A stretch of 50,370 bases of DNA from Bacteroidales bacterium UBA1725 (GCA_002315815.1 DCIN01000035.1:7562-57931), one strand, 5' to 3'. Shown: positions 7,970 to 16,170, counted from the first letter of the stretch. Notes: a model not told the origin generated them from the letters alone. A program made the numbers and translations.

Positions 7970-8611
7970 TTACATCAGGAATTCAGACATATCGATGCCT
8001 TTGTCCTGCGCTTCTCTGATTTCGGTCGAGGAGATGTTTACGACAGGGGCGTCGATAATCTGTATCTTGTACAGGAATTCCGGGGCATCCTCAAAGCCAA
8101 CCGTGCCTTCCATTGTCCGTGTGGAGTATGAATCAAGCACATAGGGTGCCGGAATATTCCGGCATTCTTCGAACAGAGTTTTTCTTATCTGTTCGATGTC
8201 AAAGCCTATTCTGGGATAGACGGCCACGCCGTACTCGTTCAGCAGGCGCGGAGCGTCCCTCCACTTGTGTATTCCGTTCAGATTGTCAGCTCCGATGACA
8301 AGAGTGAAATCGTTGTCGGGCTCTCTTTTTTTCAGTGCGTCCAGTGTTTTTACCGTGTAGTGGGGTGCCGGCATAGCAAGTTCGATGTTGTCAACCCATA
8401 CGTGCAGGTCCGGATGCCTGCGGACAGCCTGGATTGCCTCTTCATAGCGTTTTTGGGCGCTCAGTGCTTTTTCCGGGCTCTTTAATGGATTCTGCGGGGA
8501 TATGACAAGATACACCCAATCGAAATCCCTCACTCTTGTAAGGTATTCCATAATGGCTTGATGGCCTATGTGCAGGGGGTCGAACGAGCCTGAATATACA
8601 GCTATCCGCAT
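7970..8611 (-). CDS. nadD: Nicotinate-nucleotide adenylyltransferase
   Basis: This 213-residue enzyme adenylates nicotinate mononucleotide to deamido-NAD in NAD synthesis. It begins with the nucleotidyltransferase signature YSGSFDPLHIGH (residues 6-17, the HIGH-type motif) and ends with the ISSTEIR motif near 194-200. Length is normal for NadD. It lies downstream of gmk on the same strand, with its start overlapping the gmk stop by 10 bases, so the two are co-translated. The neighbouring gene offers no special pathway link; the pairing looks like ordinary housekeeping synteny. Confidence 0.93.
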   Translation of the reverse strand: MRIAVYSGSFDPLHIGHQAIMEYLTRVRDFDWVYLVISPQNPLKSPEKALSAQKRYEEAIQAVRRHPDLHVWVDNIELAMPAPHYTVKTLDALKKREPDNDFTLVIGADNLNGIHKWRDAPRLLNEYGVAVYPRIGFDIEQIRKTLFEECRNIPAPYVLDSYSTRTMEGTVGFEDAPEFLYKIQIIDAPVVNISSTEIREAQDKGIDMSEFLM

Positions 8612-9174
8612 AGAAATGCGTTGATTTTGTTCTCCGCCAATCTGAAAGTATCCTCGAGCCTGTCATTCACAAGTTCCCAATCGAACTTGCCACGGGCAAA
8701 ATCTATTTCTGTGGCTGCCTTGTCCAACCTTTCGTGTATGGCCTCTTCAGTGTCTGTTCCGCGTCCTCTCAATCTTTTCTCCAGTGTTTCGAATGATGGT
8801 GGCACGATGAGAGTGGACAGGGCTGCGTCTTTGAAATAATTCTTGAGAGACACCCCTCCCTTGACATCCACGTCGAAAAGAATCACGTGTCCTTTTGCCC
8901 AGATACGCTCCACCTCGCTCTTGAGCGTGCCGTAGAAAGTGTCGTGATAGACTTCCTCGTGCTCCACGAATGCGTCTTCGGCAATAAGTTCGCGGAACCT
9001 GTCCGCAGAAATGAAATAATATTCCACGCCGTTCAGTTCGTTGCCTCTGGGGGCTCTCGAAGTAGCTGAAACGGAAAACTCGAATTCCGGATGCAGGTTG
9101 AGCAGATGGTTCACCACCGTGCTCTTACCTGCCCCCGAAGGAGCGGAAAAAATAAGTACTTTACCTGTGGCCAT
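8602..9174 (-). CDS. gmk: Guanylate kinase
   Basis: This 190-residue kinase converts GMP to GDP. It shows the P-loop SAPSGAGKST (residues 9-18 from the chosen start), the GMP-binding segment SATSRAPRG and ENGVEYYF-like NGVEYYFIS, and the lid region RLRGRGTDT. ATG 9174 is chosen because a longer frame would begin with TTG at 9192, inside the -7 promoter box TACCTTTG (9197-9190, minus strand). That places the start about 10 bases after the likely transcription start, a very short leader. It is divergent from fba across a 141-base region. Confidence 0.93.
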   Translation of the reverse strand: MATGKVLIFSAPSGAGKSTVVNHLLNLHPEFEFSVSATSRAPRGNELNGVEYYFISADRFRELIAEDAFVEHEEVYHDTFYGTLKSEVERIWAKGHVILFDVDVKGGVSLKNYFKDAALSTLIVPPSFETLEKRLRGRGTDTEEAIHERLDKAATEIDFARGKFDWELVNDRLEDTFRLAENKINAFLCG

Positions 9175-9189
9175 AGATTCAGTGTGAGA

Positions 9190-9221
9190 CAAAGGTAGTT
9201 ATTTTCCTGTCATATTACCAA
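9190..9221 (-). promoter_or_regulatory. Promoter of gmk-nadD
   Basis: On the minus strand a -33 TTG (9221-9219) is followed after 21 bases by TACCTTTG (9197-9190), a match to TAnnTTTG. Transcription should start near 9184, only about 10 bases before the gmk ATG. Confidence 0.65.
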
Positions 9222-9230
9222 GATTATGCT

Positions 9231-9238
9231 TATATTTG
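9231..9238 (+). promoter_or_regulatory. Promoter -7 box of fba-recR-mntP
   Basis: TATATTTG is a full match to the Bacteroidota -7 box, 78 bases upstream of the fba start. The -33 element is not clear. It lies back to back with the gmk promoter. Confidence 0.55.
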
Positions 9239-9315
9239 AAAGTTTTTCAGTTGTAGTCCAAAAGGACGAAGGCAGGATTACCAAACAGTAGAGTATACAA
9301 AACATTTTTATAGTT

Positions 9316-10320
9316 ATGAAGGTTTCATTCACAGAACTGGGCCTTGTGAACACCCGTGAGATGTTTGCCAAGGCAGTCAAGGGAGGCTATGCCATTCCCG
9401 CATTCAATTTCAACAATATGGAGCAGCTTCAGGCCATTATCCAGGCCTCTGCTGAGACAAAGTCCCCTGTCATCCTTCAGGTTTCAAAGGGTGCACGCAA
9501 CTATGCCAATCAGACTCTCCTCCGCTATATGGCACAGGGTGCTGTGGAATATGCAAAGGAACTTGGTTGGAAAAAGCCTCAGATTGTTCTCCATCTTGAT
9601 CACGGTGACAGTTTCGAGACCTGCAAGAGCTGCGTGGATTTCGGTTTCTCTTCCGTAATGATTGACGGTTCTGCCCTTCCTTACGACGAAAATGTGAAGC
9701 TCACCCGCAAAGTTGTGAATTATGCCCATAAGTTCGACGTGACTGTTGAAGCTGAACTCGGAGTTCTCGCCGGTGTTGAAGATGAGGTTTCTGCAGCAGA
9801 GTCTCATTACACCCGTCCCGAAGAAGTAATCGACTTCGTCAAGAAGACAAAATGCGATTCTCTCGCAATCTCCATCGGAACATCTCACGGAGCATACAAG
9901 TTCACTCCCGAGCAGTGCACCCGCGACCCTCAGACCGGCCGTCTCGTTCCTCCTCCGCTTGCCTTTGACGTGCTCAAGGCCATTGAGAAGAAACTCCCCG
10001 GATTCCCCATCGTTCTCCACGGATCATCTTCAGTTCCTCAGGAATACGTTGATATGTGCAATACATACGGTGGAAATCTTCCCAACGCTGTCGGTATCCC
10101 CGAGGAGCAGCTCCGCAAAGCTGCCAAGAGTGCAGTTTGCAAAATCAACATCGATTCCGACAGCCGCCTTGCTATGACAGGTGCCATCCGCAAGCATCTC
10201 TCCGACAATCCCGGACACTTCGATCCCCGTCAGTACCTCAAGCCTGCACGTGAGGAGATGAAGAAGATGTATGTTCACAAGATTATCAATGTGCTTGGAT
10301 CCAACGGAAAAGCAAGATAA
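9316..10320 (+). CDS. fba: Class II fructose-bisphosphate aldolase
   Basis: This 334-residue enzyme cleaves fructose-1,6-bisphosphate to dihydroxyacetone phosphate and glyceraldehyde-3-phosphate. Zinc-site and substrate motifs are visible: HLDHGDSFE near 94-102, the MIDGSALPYDENV loop near 115-127, the GVLAGVEDEV segment near 151, SIGTSHG near 195 and VLHGSSSVP near 235. Its size fits the longer class II type. It heads a compact group in which recR follows after six bases and mntP after that. Codon use looks strongly selected (few rare codons), as expected for a glycolytic gene. Confidence 0.95.
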   Translation: MKVSFTELGLVNTREMFAKAVKGGYAIPAFNFNNMEQLQAIIQASAETKSPVILQVSKGARNYANQTLLRYMAQGAVEYAKELGWKKPQIVLHLDHGDSFETCKSCVDFGFSSVMIDGSALPYDENVKLTRKVVNYAHKFDVTVEAELGVLAGVEDEVSAAESHYTRPEEVIDFVKKTKCDSLAISIGTSHGAYKFTPEQCTRDPQTGRLVPPPLAFDVLKAIEKKLPGFPIVLHGSSSVPQEYVDMCNTYGGNLPNAVGIPEEQLRKAAKSAVCKINIDSDSRLAMTGAIRKHLSDNPGHFDPRQYLKPAREEMKKMYVHKIINVLGSNGKAR

Positions 10321-10326
10321 TATCCG

Positions 10327-11040
10327 CTGAACCAGATAGATAAATATCCTTCGAAGCTGCTTCAGGACGCTGTGGAGGCTATCAGCTCCCTACCGGGGGT
10401 TGGTAGCCGCAGTGCCTTGAGGTTGGCTTTGCATCTGCTCCGTCAGCCTTCGGAAAATGTCCATCGTTTCGCATCAGCAATAGACAGGCTTGCCGATGAG
10501 GTCAAGTACTGCAGGGTATGCGGGATGATTTCGGATTACGATGTCTGTCCCTTGTGCGCCGACCGCACCCGCGACCATAGTACAATATGTGTTGTGGAAA
10601 ATGTCAGGGATGTGATGAGCATAGAGGCTACGGGACAGTATCGCGGTGTTTATCACGTACTTGGCGGCATCATTTCTCCAATCAACGGAGTCGGTCCTTC
10701 GGATATCAACATCGCGTCGCTGGTTTCACGTGTTCGGAAACTGACGGGCTTTTCACCGGAAGCCTGTGTCACGGAAGCCTGTGCCACGGAAGCCTGTGTC
10801 ACGGAGGCCGATGTCAAGAGCGGCAATGTCAGTTCCGGGCAACAGACAGAGGTGATACTGGCTTTGCCGGGCGATGTGGAGGGGGAGACCACATCTTTCT
10901 ATATTTACCGGCAGTTGGAAGGCCTGGGATGCCGTATGTCCACACTTGCCCGAGGGTTGGGCTTCGGGGACAATCTGGAGTACGCAGATTCGCTCACTCT
11001 CGGTCGGTCCATAACCAACAGGACGGAATTCAAACCATAA
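10327..11040 (+). CDS. recR: Recombination mediator RecR, probable CTG start, with internal repeat insertion
   Basis: RecR works with RecO/RecF to load RecA at gaps. The product has the helix-hairpin-helix SLPGVGSRSALRLALHLLRQ, a zinc finger CRVC...CPLC near 71-86 and a Toprim domain (VVENVRDVMSIE through DVEGETTS). The first GTG/ATG-type codon (GTG 10372) would start inside the conserved N terminus. In-frame upstream sequence reads NQIDKYPSKLL, matching the family's usual MNxxYPSKLL beginning, and the frame reaches the fba stop at 10320 with no ATG, GTG or TTG. CTG 10327 is therefore the best start. At 237 residues it is longer than usual (about 200) because of a roughly 35-residue insertion with 4 x 5-residue repeats between LVSRVRKL and TEVILALPG. 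Confidence 0.88.
   Translation: MNQIDKYPSKLLQDAVEAISSLPGVGSRSALRLALHLLRQPSENVHRFASAIDRLADEVKYCRVCGMISDYDVCPLCADRTRDHSTICVVENVRDVMSIEATGQYRGVYHVLGGIISPINGVGPSDINIASLVSRVRKLTGFSPEACVTEACATEACVTEADVKSGNVSSGQQTEVILALPGDVEGETTSFYIYRQLEGLGCRMSTLARGLGFGDNLEYADSLTLGRSITNRTEFKP
10759..10818 (+). repeat. 4 x 15-bp tandem repeat inside recR
   Basis: The unit GAAGCCTGTGTCACG occurs three times with one substitution, then a diverged fourth copy. It encodes EACVT-EACAT-EACVT-EADVK within the RecR Toprim region. The repeat keeps the frame and forms part of an insertion absent from typical RecR. Confidence 0.9.
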
Positions 11041-11047
11041 GCATACT

Positions 11048-11611
11048 ATGACAATCTTCGAATCAATCGTTATGGCAGCCTCGCTCTGTGCAGACTGCTT
11101 CGCCGTTTCTCTATGCTCCAGCGTCACTCTGAAAAAAAAGGAATGGTCCTCAATCTTCAGATTGGCTCTTGCTTTTGCTCTTATTCAATCGGGACTGCTT
11201 GCAGCAGGTTGGGCTTTCGGCTATCTTTTCGTGGGCCTTGTAGAGAAAATCGCACATATTCTGGGTTTTCTTCTTCTACTCTATGTGGGAGGAGGAATGC
11301 TTCGCGAAGGAATAGGAGCCCTTCGCGGCCGTGAACCCGAGACAAGAAATCTCAATGGCCTCAGAAACATTGTCATTGCCGGTGTGGCCACCAGCATCGA
11401 CGCTCTCGCTGTAGGTGTCTCTCAGTCAATTACGGGCGTGTTTTTTACCGCTTTCATTCCTTTGCTCGTTTCTGTGGCTGTTATTACGGCCTTGTCCGTT
11501 GTGGCCGGAATCACCGGGGGCAGGATGATTGGACTCAAGTTCGGCACCTGGGCGGAAATTGTAGGAGGTGCAGTGCTTGTCGGAATAGGCATCTGCGTAC
11601 TCTGCTCCTGA
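11048..11611 (+). CDS. mntP: Manganese efflux pump MntP-like
   Basis: This 187-residue, six-helix membrane protein belongs to the MntP (DUF204) family, which exports Mn2+ from the cytoplasm. The duplicated signature is visible: ADCFAVS in helix 1 (near 17-23) and ATSIDALAVG in helix 4 (near 117-126), whose acidic residues line the cation path. It starts 7 bases after recR and is probably transcribed with fba and recR. No yybP-ykoY-type leader is seen, as the gene is internal to the operon. It converges with the inositol monophosphatase-like gene across a 41-base gap. Confidence 0.88.
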   Translation: MTIFESIVMAASLCADCFAVSLCSSVTLKKKEWSSIFRLALAFALIQSGLLAAGWAFGYLFVGLVEKIAHILGFLLLLYVGGGMLREGIGALRGREPETRNLNGLRNIVIAGVATSIDALAVGVSQSITGVFFTAFIPLLVSVAVITALSVVAGITGGRMIGLKFGTWAEIVGGAVLVGIGICVLCS

Positions 11612-11652
11612 TATTGCGTTTCTAAGTCAGAGAATTATTCTTGTTGATAAGA

Positions 11653-12417
11653 CTATTGTTTACGGACTATCTCCTGAAGCGTTTCCAGATTCCGGACACT
11701 GTTGGCACCGAGCACACCCGAGGGTCGGTCCAGGGGCAGCGAATTCCCTTCGAGGTCCGAGAGTACACCTCCGGCTTCACTTACAATCAATGACGCGGCG
11801 GCATAATCCCAGGGGCTGAGCAGGTATTCGAAATACAGTTCGCATCTGCCCATTGCGATGTAGCAGAGTTCAGGCGCGGCAGCCCCGAAGCGCCTGATGT
11901 CGTTGCATCGGCGGAAAGTTTCCAGAATCACTCTGGAGCAGATTTCCATACTCTCTTTATGATATACAGCCAGGGCCGTGCACATAATCGAATCTTCGAA
12001 AGGCCTGGACGAAACGTGTATCTGTTTCCCGTTCCGGTATGCTCCCTGTCCCTTGACTGCACTGAACAGTTCGCCGGTACGCGGCAGGTGGACGACAGCA
12101 TCAGTAATCTCGTCCCCGTGCCTGAGTCCAACGCAGATGGCGCATTGGTCTATTCCTCTCGAGTAGTTTGCAGTCCCGTCGATAGGGTCAATTATCCAGG
12201 TGTACTCTTTCGCGGCTTTGTGCCTGTCCTCCTCTTCGCACAGGAAAGCACTCCCGGGTATTACTTCGGACAGCCTTTCGCACAGGAAATTCTGAACCGC
12301 TATATCGGACGAGGTCACTATGTTGGCGCAACCGTCCTTCTGTGTCACCTCGAAATCATTGTCCATCAGTGAGGCAGCCTCGCGGACTATGCACTCCATT
12401 CTTTCAATAATATTCAT
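11653..12417 (-). CDS. Inositol monophosphatase-family phosphatase
   Basis: This 254-residue Mg2+-dependent phosphatase has the family's metal-site motifs: EEED near 67-70, WIIDPIDGTANYSRG near 78-92 and WDYAAASLIVSEAGG near 206-220. Members hydrolyse inositol phosphate, 3'-phosphoadenosine 5'-phosphate (CysQ type) or other small phosphates, and substrate cannot be assigned by eye. A CysQ-like role in sulfur metabolism would be of interest beside the cysteate synthase, but there is no direct support. ATG 12417 is chosen because the longer frame begins with TTG. It is the last gene of a minus-strand run and is separated from the upstream sirtuin gene by a tandem-repeat spacer. Confidence 0.88.
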   Translation of the reverse strand: MNIIERMECIVREAASLMDNDFEVTQKDGCANIVTSSDIAVQNFLCERLSEVIPGSAFLCEEEDRHKAAKEYTWIIDPIDGTANYSRGIDQCAICVGLRHGDEITDAVVHLPRTGELFSAVKGQGAYRNGKQIHVSSRPFEDSIMCTALAVYHKESMEICSRVILETFRRCNDIRRFGAAAPELCYIAMGRCELYFEYLLSPWDYAAASLIVSEAGGVLSDLEGNSLPLDRPSGVLGANSVRNLETLQEIVRKQ

Positions 12418-12434
12418 AGACTCTTTCAACTATT

Positions 12435-12488
12435 CTCATTCTTCCGACAAAACTCATTCTTCCGACAAGACTCATCCTTCCTGTAAAA
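12435..12488. repeat. 3 x 18-bp tandem repeat between sirtuin and phosphatase genes
   Basis: Units CTCATTCTTCCGACAAAA (12435-12452), CTCATTCTTCCGACAAGA (12453-12470) and a diverged CTCATCCTTCCTGTAAAA (12471-12488) fill almost the whole gap between the two genes. They lie just after the sirtuin stop codon on the minus strand. Confidence 0.88.
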
Positions 12489-12491
12489 TCA

Positions 12492-13205
12492 TTACAGGAG
12501 TTTGACGAACTCAGCCATACCTCGCGTGGCTACATCCTTGATATGGTGTACTCCCGACACTGCAGCGGCGGGAGAATCCTCCGGATCTATCATATAAATC
12601 CCGCATCCTTCGGGGGAATAGTGATACAGGGATGCAGCCGGATAAACCTGCATCGAAGTCCCCACAATCAGCAGTATGTCTGCCTGCGACACAATCGCCG
12701 CTGCCTTTTCCAGATTGGGAACCGCCTCGCCGAAGAAAACAATGTGGGGGCGCAGCTGTCTGTGGCGAGGTCCTCCGCATTCTCCGAGTGACACCGGGCG
12801 ATAACCAATGTCCTGTACATATTTCAGAGAGAATCCGTCCTCCTCGCAACAACAGTTTTCGGGACGCACCTTTGTGAGTTCCCCGTGGAGGTGAAGCACA
12901 CTGGTGCTTCCGGCCCTCTCGTGAAGGTCATCGACATTCTGAGTGATTATCCTGACATCGTATTCTTTCTCCATCTCCGCAAGAATGCGGTGGGCATCAT
13001 TCGGATCCACAGTAGCGAGCTGGGCACGTCTGTCATTGTAGAATTCCAGTACTCGTCCCGGATTGCGTCTCCATGCCTCTGCCGTGCATACATCTTCGAT
13101 TCTCACGTTGTCCCAAAGCCCGTCACCTCCGCGGAAAGTGCTTATCCCGCTCTCCGCGCTGATGCCGGAACCGGACAGGACTACAATTTTCTTTTGCGTC
13201 TGCAT
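12492..13205 (-). CDS. Sir2-family NAD-dependent protein deacylase (CobB type)
   Basis: This 237-residue enzyme removes acyl groups from lysine using NAD. It has GSGISAESGISTFRG near 12-26, ITQNVDDLH near 95-103, the catalytic His in HLHGEL near 114 and GTSMQVYP near 188. A YNDRR motif near residues 56-60 matches the Tyr-x-x-Arg pair of class III sirtuins that prefer succinyl or malonyl lysine, so desuccinylation is likely. The zinc region has CCC followed by one distant Cys instead of two CxxC pairs, so the canonical four-Cys zinc site is not intact. It starts 18 bases after the GH43 stop and may be co-transcribed with it. Confidence 0.9.
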   Translation of the reverse strand: MQTQKKIVVLSGSGISAESGISTFRGGDGLWDNVRIEDVCTAEAWRRNPGRVLEFYNDRRAQLATVDPNDAHRILAEMEKEYDVRIITQNVDDLHERAGSTSVLHLHGELTKVRPENCCCEEDGFSLKYVQDIGYRPVSLGECGGPRHRQLRPHIVFFGEAVPNLEKAAAIVSQADILLIVGTSMQVYPAASLYHYSPEGCGIYMIDPEDSPAAAVSGVHHIKDVATRGMAEFVKLL

Positions 13206-13223
13206 AGTATACTATCTCCAAAC

Positions 13224-14840
13224 TCAGTTCAATATGTGATAGAAGTCGAAGTCCGCCCAACCGCCTTCATCAGTTGTGGGATAGCAGTATAGGGCACTAC
13301 GATATCCGGTGAAGAAATCAAGGGTATATCGCATTTTAAGCTTGTCGGGAATGACTGTCCATTCCTTCCCGTCCAAGGAGTAGCTCATTGTCACCGTATC
13401 GTCTTCATCCGACGGCTTTTCGGCATCGAATACATAGTCCAGTCCCAGCCACACTGTGTCCTGCCCGAGTTCAATGTCCAGTACGGTCCGTTCTTCAGCG
13501 CATTCCAGACGGGCATCGGTGATGCGTCTCCTTTCAGGAACTCTTGTGACGGCCTCAAGATGCTTCCTTCCATTTTCGTCCACTTTCACGCCTATGCGGC
13601 AGTAGTTGCTTTGGAATGCGCAGAGTCCGGCGTGATCCCCTGCCTTGAGTCCTGAGACATCGAGCAGGACTTCCGATTTGCAGGATGGCCCTACAGTGCG
13701 CTGAGTCAGAGTGTTGCGTGCGTCCATAACGCCCTGTGCCCTATGCCCCGCCCTGAGCCTGAGAAAGCCCGGGCGCTCGGTTAGAGACCAGAGAGAGTTG
13801 TCCGGTTTGTGATTCCACTGCCATACGAGCGACAATGAGTCGCTGTCACTGTCGAACTCGTCACTGTCCCAGATATGATTCTCGCCATAAGGGGGAAGAT
13901 TCACCTCGAATTTCTCAACTGGAAGGGTGTCATCTCCCAGCACAGGCCATCCGTCATCCCAAGTCACGGGCTGAAGAGTGGGGATACGCCCGACGGCTCC
14001 GTGATCCTGGAACATCATTGCATACCAGTCCCCGTTCTGAGTCTCCACGATTCCACCCTGGGCCACTCCGTCTTCGCGCCCGTCTGCCTTCCCGTTGAGT
14101 ATGACTCTGTTCTCATATTCTCCCAGCAGGCTTCTGCTGCGCCAACAGGTCTCAGTGCGTATTCCACCTGCAGGCCAGGATATTTCCAGTACATAGTACC
14201 AGTCTCCTATGTGGTAGAAATGGGCTCCTTCGGCGCGAAGCATATAGCCTTCCCGTGGTGACGACAGCAGAAGCTGGTCCACGCCTCCGTCCTTGATTCC
14301 CGAGAGGTCGGGTTCGAGTTCGGTTATCCGCAAGTCCCCGTTGCCCCATACCACAAAGGCTCTGCCGTCTTCGAAGAGAAGGCTGGCGTCGTGGAAGGGT
14401 TGCTCAATTATGTTCTGCTCCCATTTTCCGTGCACTATGTCATCGGTTCTGTAAACGAAGGTCCTGTGCTGGTCATTTGCTATGAAAAGAGCATAATAAA
14501 TGCCTTCGTGGTAACGCAGACTTGTGGCCCATTGACCTTTGGCATAGGCGTTGGCTCCATCCTTCAGATTGTAGATGTCGTCGTCGGCCAGACAGTCATA
14601 TACATAGTTTACGATGCGCCAGTGAACGAGATCCCTGGAGTGCATTATCGGCGCTCCCGGACAGAAGAACATAGTCGTGCTGACCATATAGAAGTCGTCC
14701 CCGACTCTGATAAGATCATTGTCAGGTATGTCCGTGCGGGCAAGAGGATTGGTGCAGGCAGTGGTCTGAGCTGCGCCTGTGCAGGCAGTGGCCGTTGCCA
14801 GAGCCAGGAACAGTATTGATGCGTGAAGTATGTGTTTCAT
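13224..14840 (-). CDS. Glycoside hydrolase family 43 lipoprotein (beta-xylosidase/arabinosidase-like)
   Basis: This 538-residue secreted enzyme has a lipobox (TATAC, Cys near 20). The five-bladed propeller domain carries the family acidic residues: Asp of TDIPDND near 36-40, an Asp in IANDQHRT near 115 and the likely acid Glu in RAEGAHFYHIG near 198. From about 330 on there is a beta-sandwich domain like the C-terminal domain of GH43 xylosidases (DSDEFDSDS, LRAGHRAQG, GLCAFQSNYC). Such enzymes cut xylose or arabinose from plant polysaccharides. ATG 14840 is preferred to TTG 14846. It lies between the acyltransferase and sirtuin genes on the same strand, not beside a SusCD pair. Confidence 0.88.
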   Translation of the reverse strand: MKHILHASILFLALATATACTGAAQTTACTNPLARTDIPDNDLIRVGDDFYMVSTTMFFCPGAPIMHSRDLVHWRIVNYVYDCLADDDIYNLKDGANAYAKGQWATSLRYHEGIYYALFIANDQHRTFVYRTDDIVHGKWEQNIIEQPFHDASLLFEDGRAFVVWGNGDLRITELEPDLSGIKDGGVDQLLLSSPREGYMLRAEGAHFYHIGDWYYVLEISWPAGGIRTETCWRSRSLLGEYENRVILNGKADGREDGVAQGGIVETQNGDWYAMMFQDHGAVGRIPTLQPVTWDDGWPVLGDDTLPVEKFEVNLPPYGENHIWDSDEFDSDSDSLSLVWQWNHKPDNSLWSLTERPGFLRLRAGHRAQGVMDARNTLTQRTVGPSCKSEVLLDVSGLKAGDHAGLCAFQSNYCRIGVKVDENGRKHLEAVTRVPERRRITDARLECAEERTVLDIELGQDTVWLGLDYVFDAEKPSDEDDTVTMSYSLDGKEWTVIPDKLKMRYTLDFFTGYRSALYCYPTTDEGGWADFDFYHILN

Positions 14841-14877
14841 AGACAATAGCAGATGCGGAACTTCCGAGTTGCGGAAC

Positions 14878-16104
14878 TTAAATGTTACATAGCACTATGG
14901 AACCCAGCCAAATGGACCATACTACGCTCATCCATAGGAATTTATGTCTTGATATAGCTGCCTCCCAACGCTCTTTGAGGAATCTGTTGTATACATATAC
15001 GGTCAATGTCACAAGGAGAATTATGGCAAGGGAGTCAAGCACAAGCGTCAGGTTGTCGTGTACCCATCCGGAGGCAAGCGTGACACCCATCAACAGGGAT
15101 ATCCAGACCCAGGAGACGCAGTAATACTGGTTGATGTGTCTGGAAGGATAGGTTAGCGCGTTGCTCCATCTGGCAGGAATCAGTTTGGCAAGCAGCCACC
15201 AGATTCCGAACAAGAGCGGTATGAACACTGTCACAGCCAGGGCATCACCGACAGGCATCCCGTAGTAGTCCTCCTCCGACAGGAACTGGTAGAATATAGG
15301 CTGATGAGCAGTGTTCTGGATTATGAAGAATGCAGCCGTGATGGCCGCGCCGACGGGAATGAGCCAGGAGAACACCTTGGCCTTGTTCTTTATTGACTTG
15401 TACCATAGCCCGAAGAGATTGCCTGCCGATATGAAAATGAACCAGGTGAAGAGAGGGAAGCAGGATGCCTTGTAGGAGCAGAAGAATAGACCCAGGATGT
15501 GATTGACGACAGAGTTCTCGGCGTGCAGTTCGTAATAACCTGCGAGTGATCCGGCTATACACATCGCCACCGATATCCCGAAGATTGCCCAGTGCCCCAG
15601 TTTCATCTTCTTCAGAAGCGCAAACAGGAGGAAAGACAGACCGGCAAGTTGCATTATGTCCACAGTAAGAATGGTGGGAAGGCTTTGCACCATATCTTCG
15701 TTCTGGTTGGCGAATGCCGGAAGCGAGCTGCAGTATATGTTGTCTGCAGTGCCAATATTGTACAGAAGATAGGGAAGAAGCGTGGTCAGAATGCTCAGAG
15801 CCGCGCCATAAGTCAAAAGTTTCACTCCTCTCCAGGACATCTCCCCCGGGGAGTTGTGGCGGGTGAAGACGAATCCCATACCCATACAGAACATAAATAC
15901 CGGGGCTGCCATAAAGCCTCCGAGGAATGAGTCCACAATCAATGTGAATGTGTTGTCAAACAGGTCTGTATGGTTCTGCCAAACGTGGACGGGAATCATA
16001 CAGAAGAGGATGGTGAAGGCCTTGAGGAAATCGATTTCGATGTGGCGTCCGGACTTTGCTGATGGTGTTTCCGGTGCCGTTTCCGGTGTCATTTTCGGTG
16101 TCAT
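14878..16104 (-). CDS. Multi-pass membrane acyltransferase-like protein
   Basis: This 408-residue protein has about ten hydrophobic segments. The first begins with HIEIDFLKAFTILFCMIPVHVWQ, a layout shared by acyltransferase-3 and heparan-alpha-glucosaminide N-acetyltransferase-like (DUF1624/DUF5009) proteins, whose His near the end of helix 1 takes part in acyl transfer across the membrane. Substrate is unknown; a cell-surface sugar is likely. The N terminus reads MTPKMTPETAPETPSA because the start lies in a 12-bp tandem repeat; ATGs at 16104 and 16092 are both possible. A full promoter lies upstream at 16201-16171. It leads a minus-strand run with GH43, sirtuin and phosphatase genes. Confidence 0.7.
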   Translation of the reverse strand: MTPKMTPETAPETPSAKSGRHIEIDFLKAFTILFCMIPVHVWQNHTDLFDNTFTLIVDSFLGGFMAAPVFMFCMGMGFVFTRHNSPGEMSWRGVKLLTYGAALSILTTLLPYLLYNIGTADNIYCSSLPAFANQNEDMVQSLPTILTVDIMQLAGLSFLLFALLKKMKLGHWAIFGISVAMCIAGSLAGYYELHAENSVVNHILGLFFCSYKASCFPLFTWFIFISAGNLFGLWYKSIKNKAKVFSWLIPVGAAITAAFFIIQNTAHQPIFYQFLSEEDYYGMPVGDALAVTVFIPLLFGIWWLLAKLIPARWSNALTYPSRHINQYYCVSWVWISLLMGVTLASGWVHDNLTLVLDSLAIILLVTLTVYVYNRFLKERWEAAISRHKFLWMSVVWSIWLGSIVLCNI

Positions 16105-16132
16105 TTTCGGTGTCGTTATCGGTGTCTTTTTT
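16064..16132. repeat. 12-bp tandem repeat spanning the acyltransferase start
   Basis: Read on the plus strand, GGTGTCATTTTC-type 12-base units run head to tail: a 9-base partial copy, then GGTGCCGTTTCC, two identical GGTGTCATTTTC, GGTGTCGTTATC and GGTGTCTTTTTT. On the coding strand two copies contain the in-frame ATG, so they encode MTPK-MTPE. The array covers the 5' leader and the first codons. Confidence 0.9.
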
Positions 16133-16170
16133 CTAATAGCTTATGGACTGTTTGGTATTCGTCCATCGTG

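Noticed and set aside
11653..12417. Calling the inositol monophosphatase-like gene cysQ to support a sulfur pathway
   Set aside because: The visible motifs are common to the whole superfamily and nothing distinguishes PAP phosphatase; the gene lies apart from the cysteate cluster.
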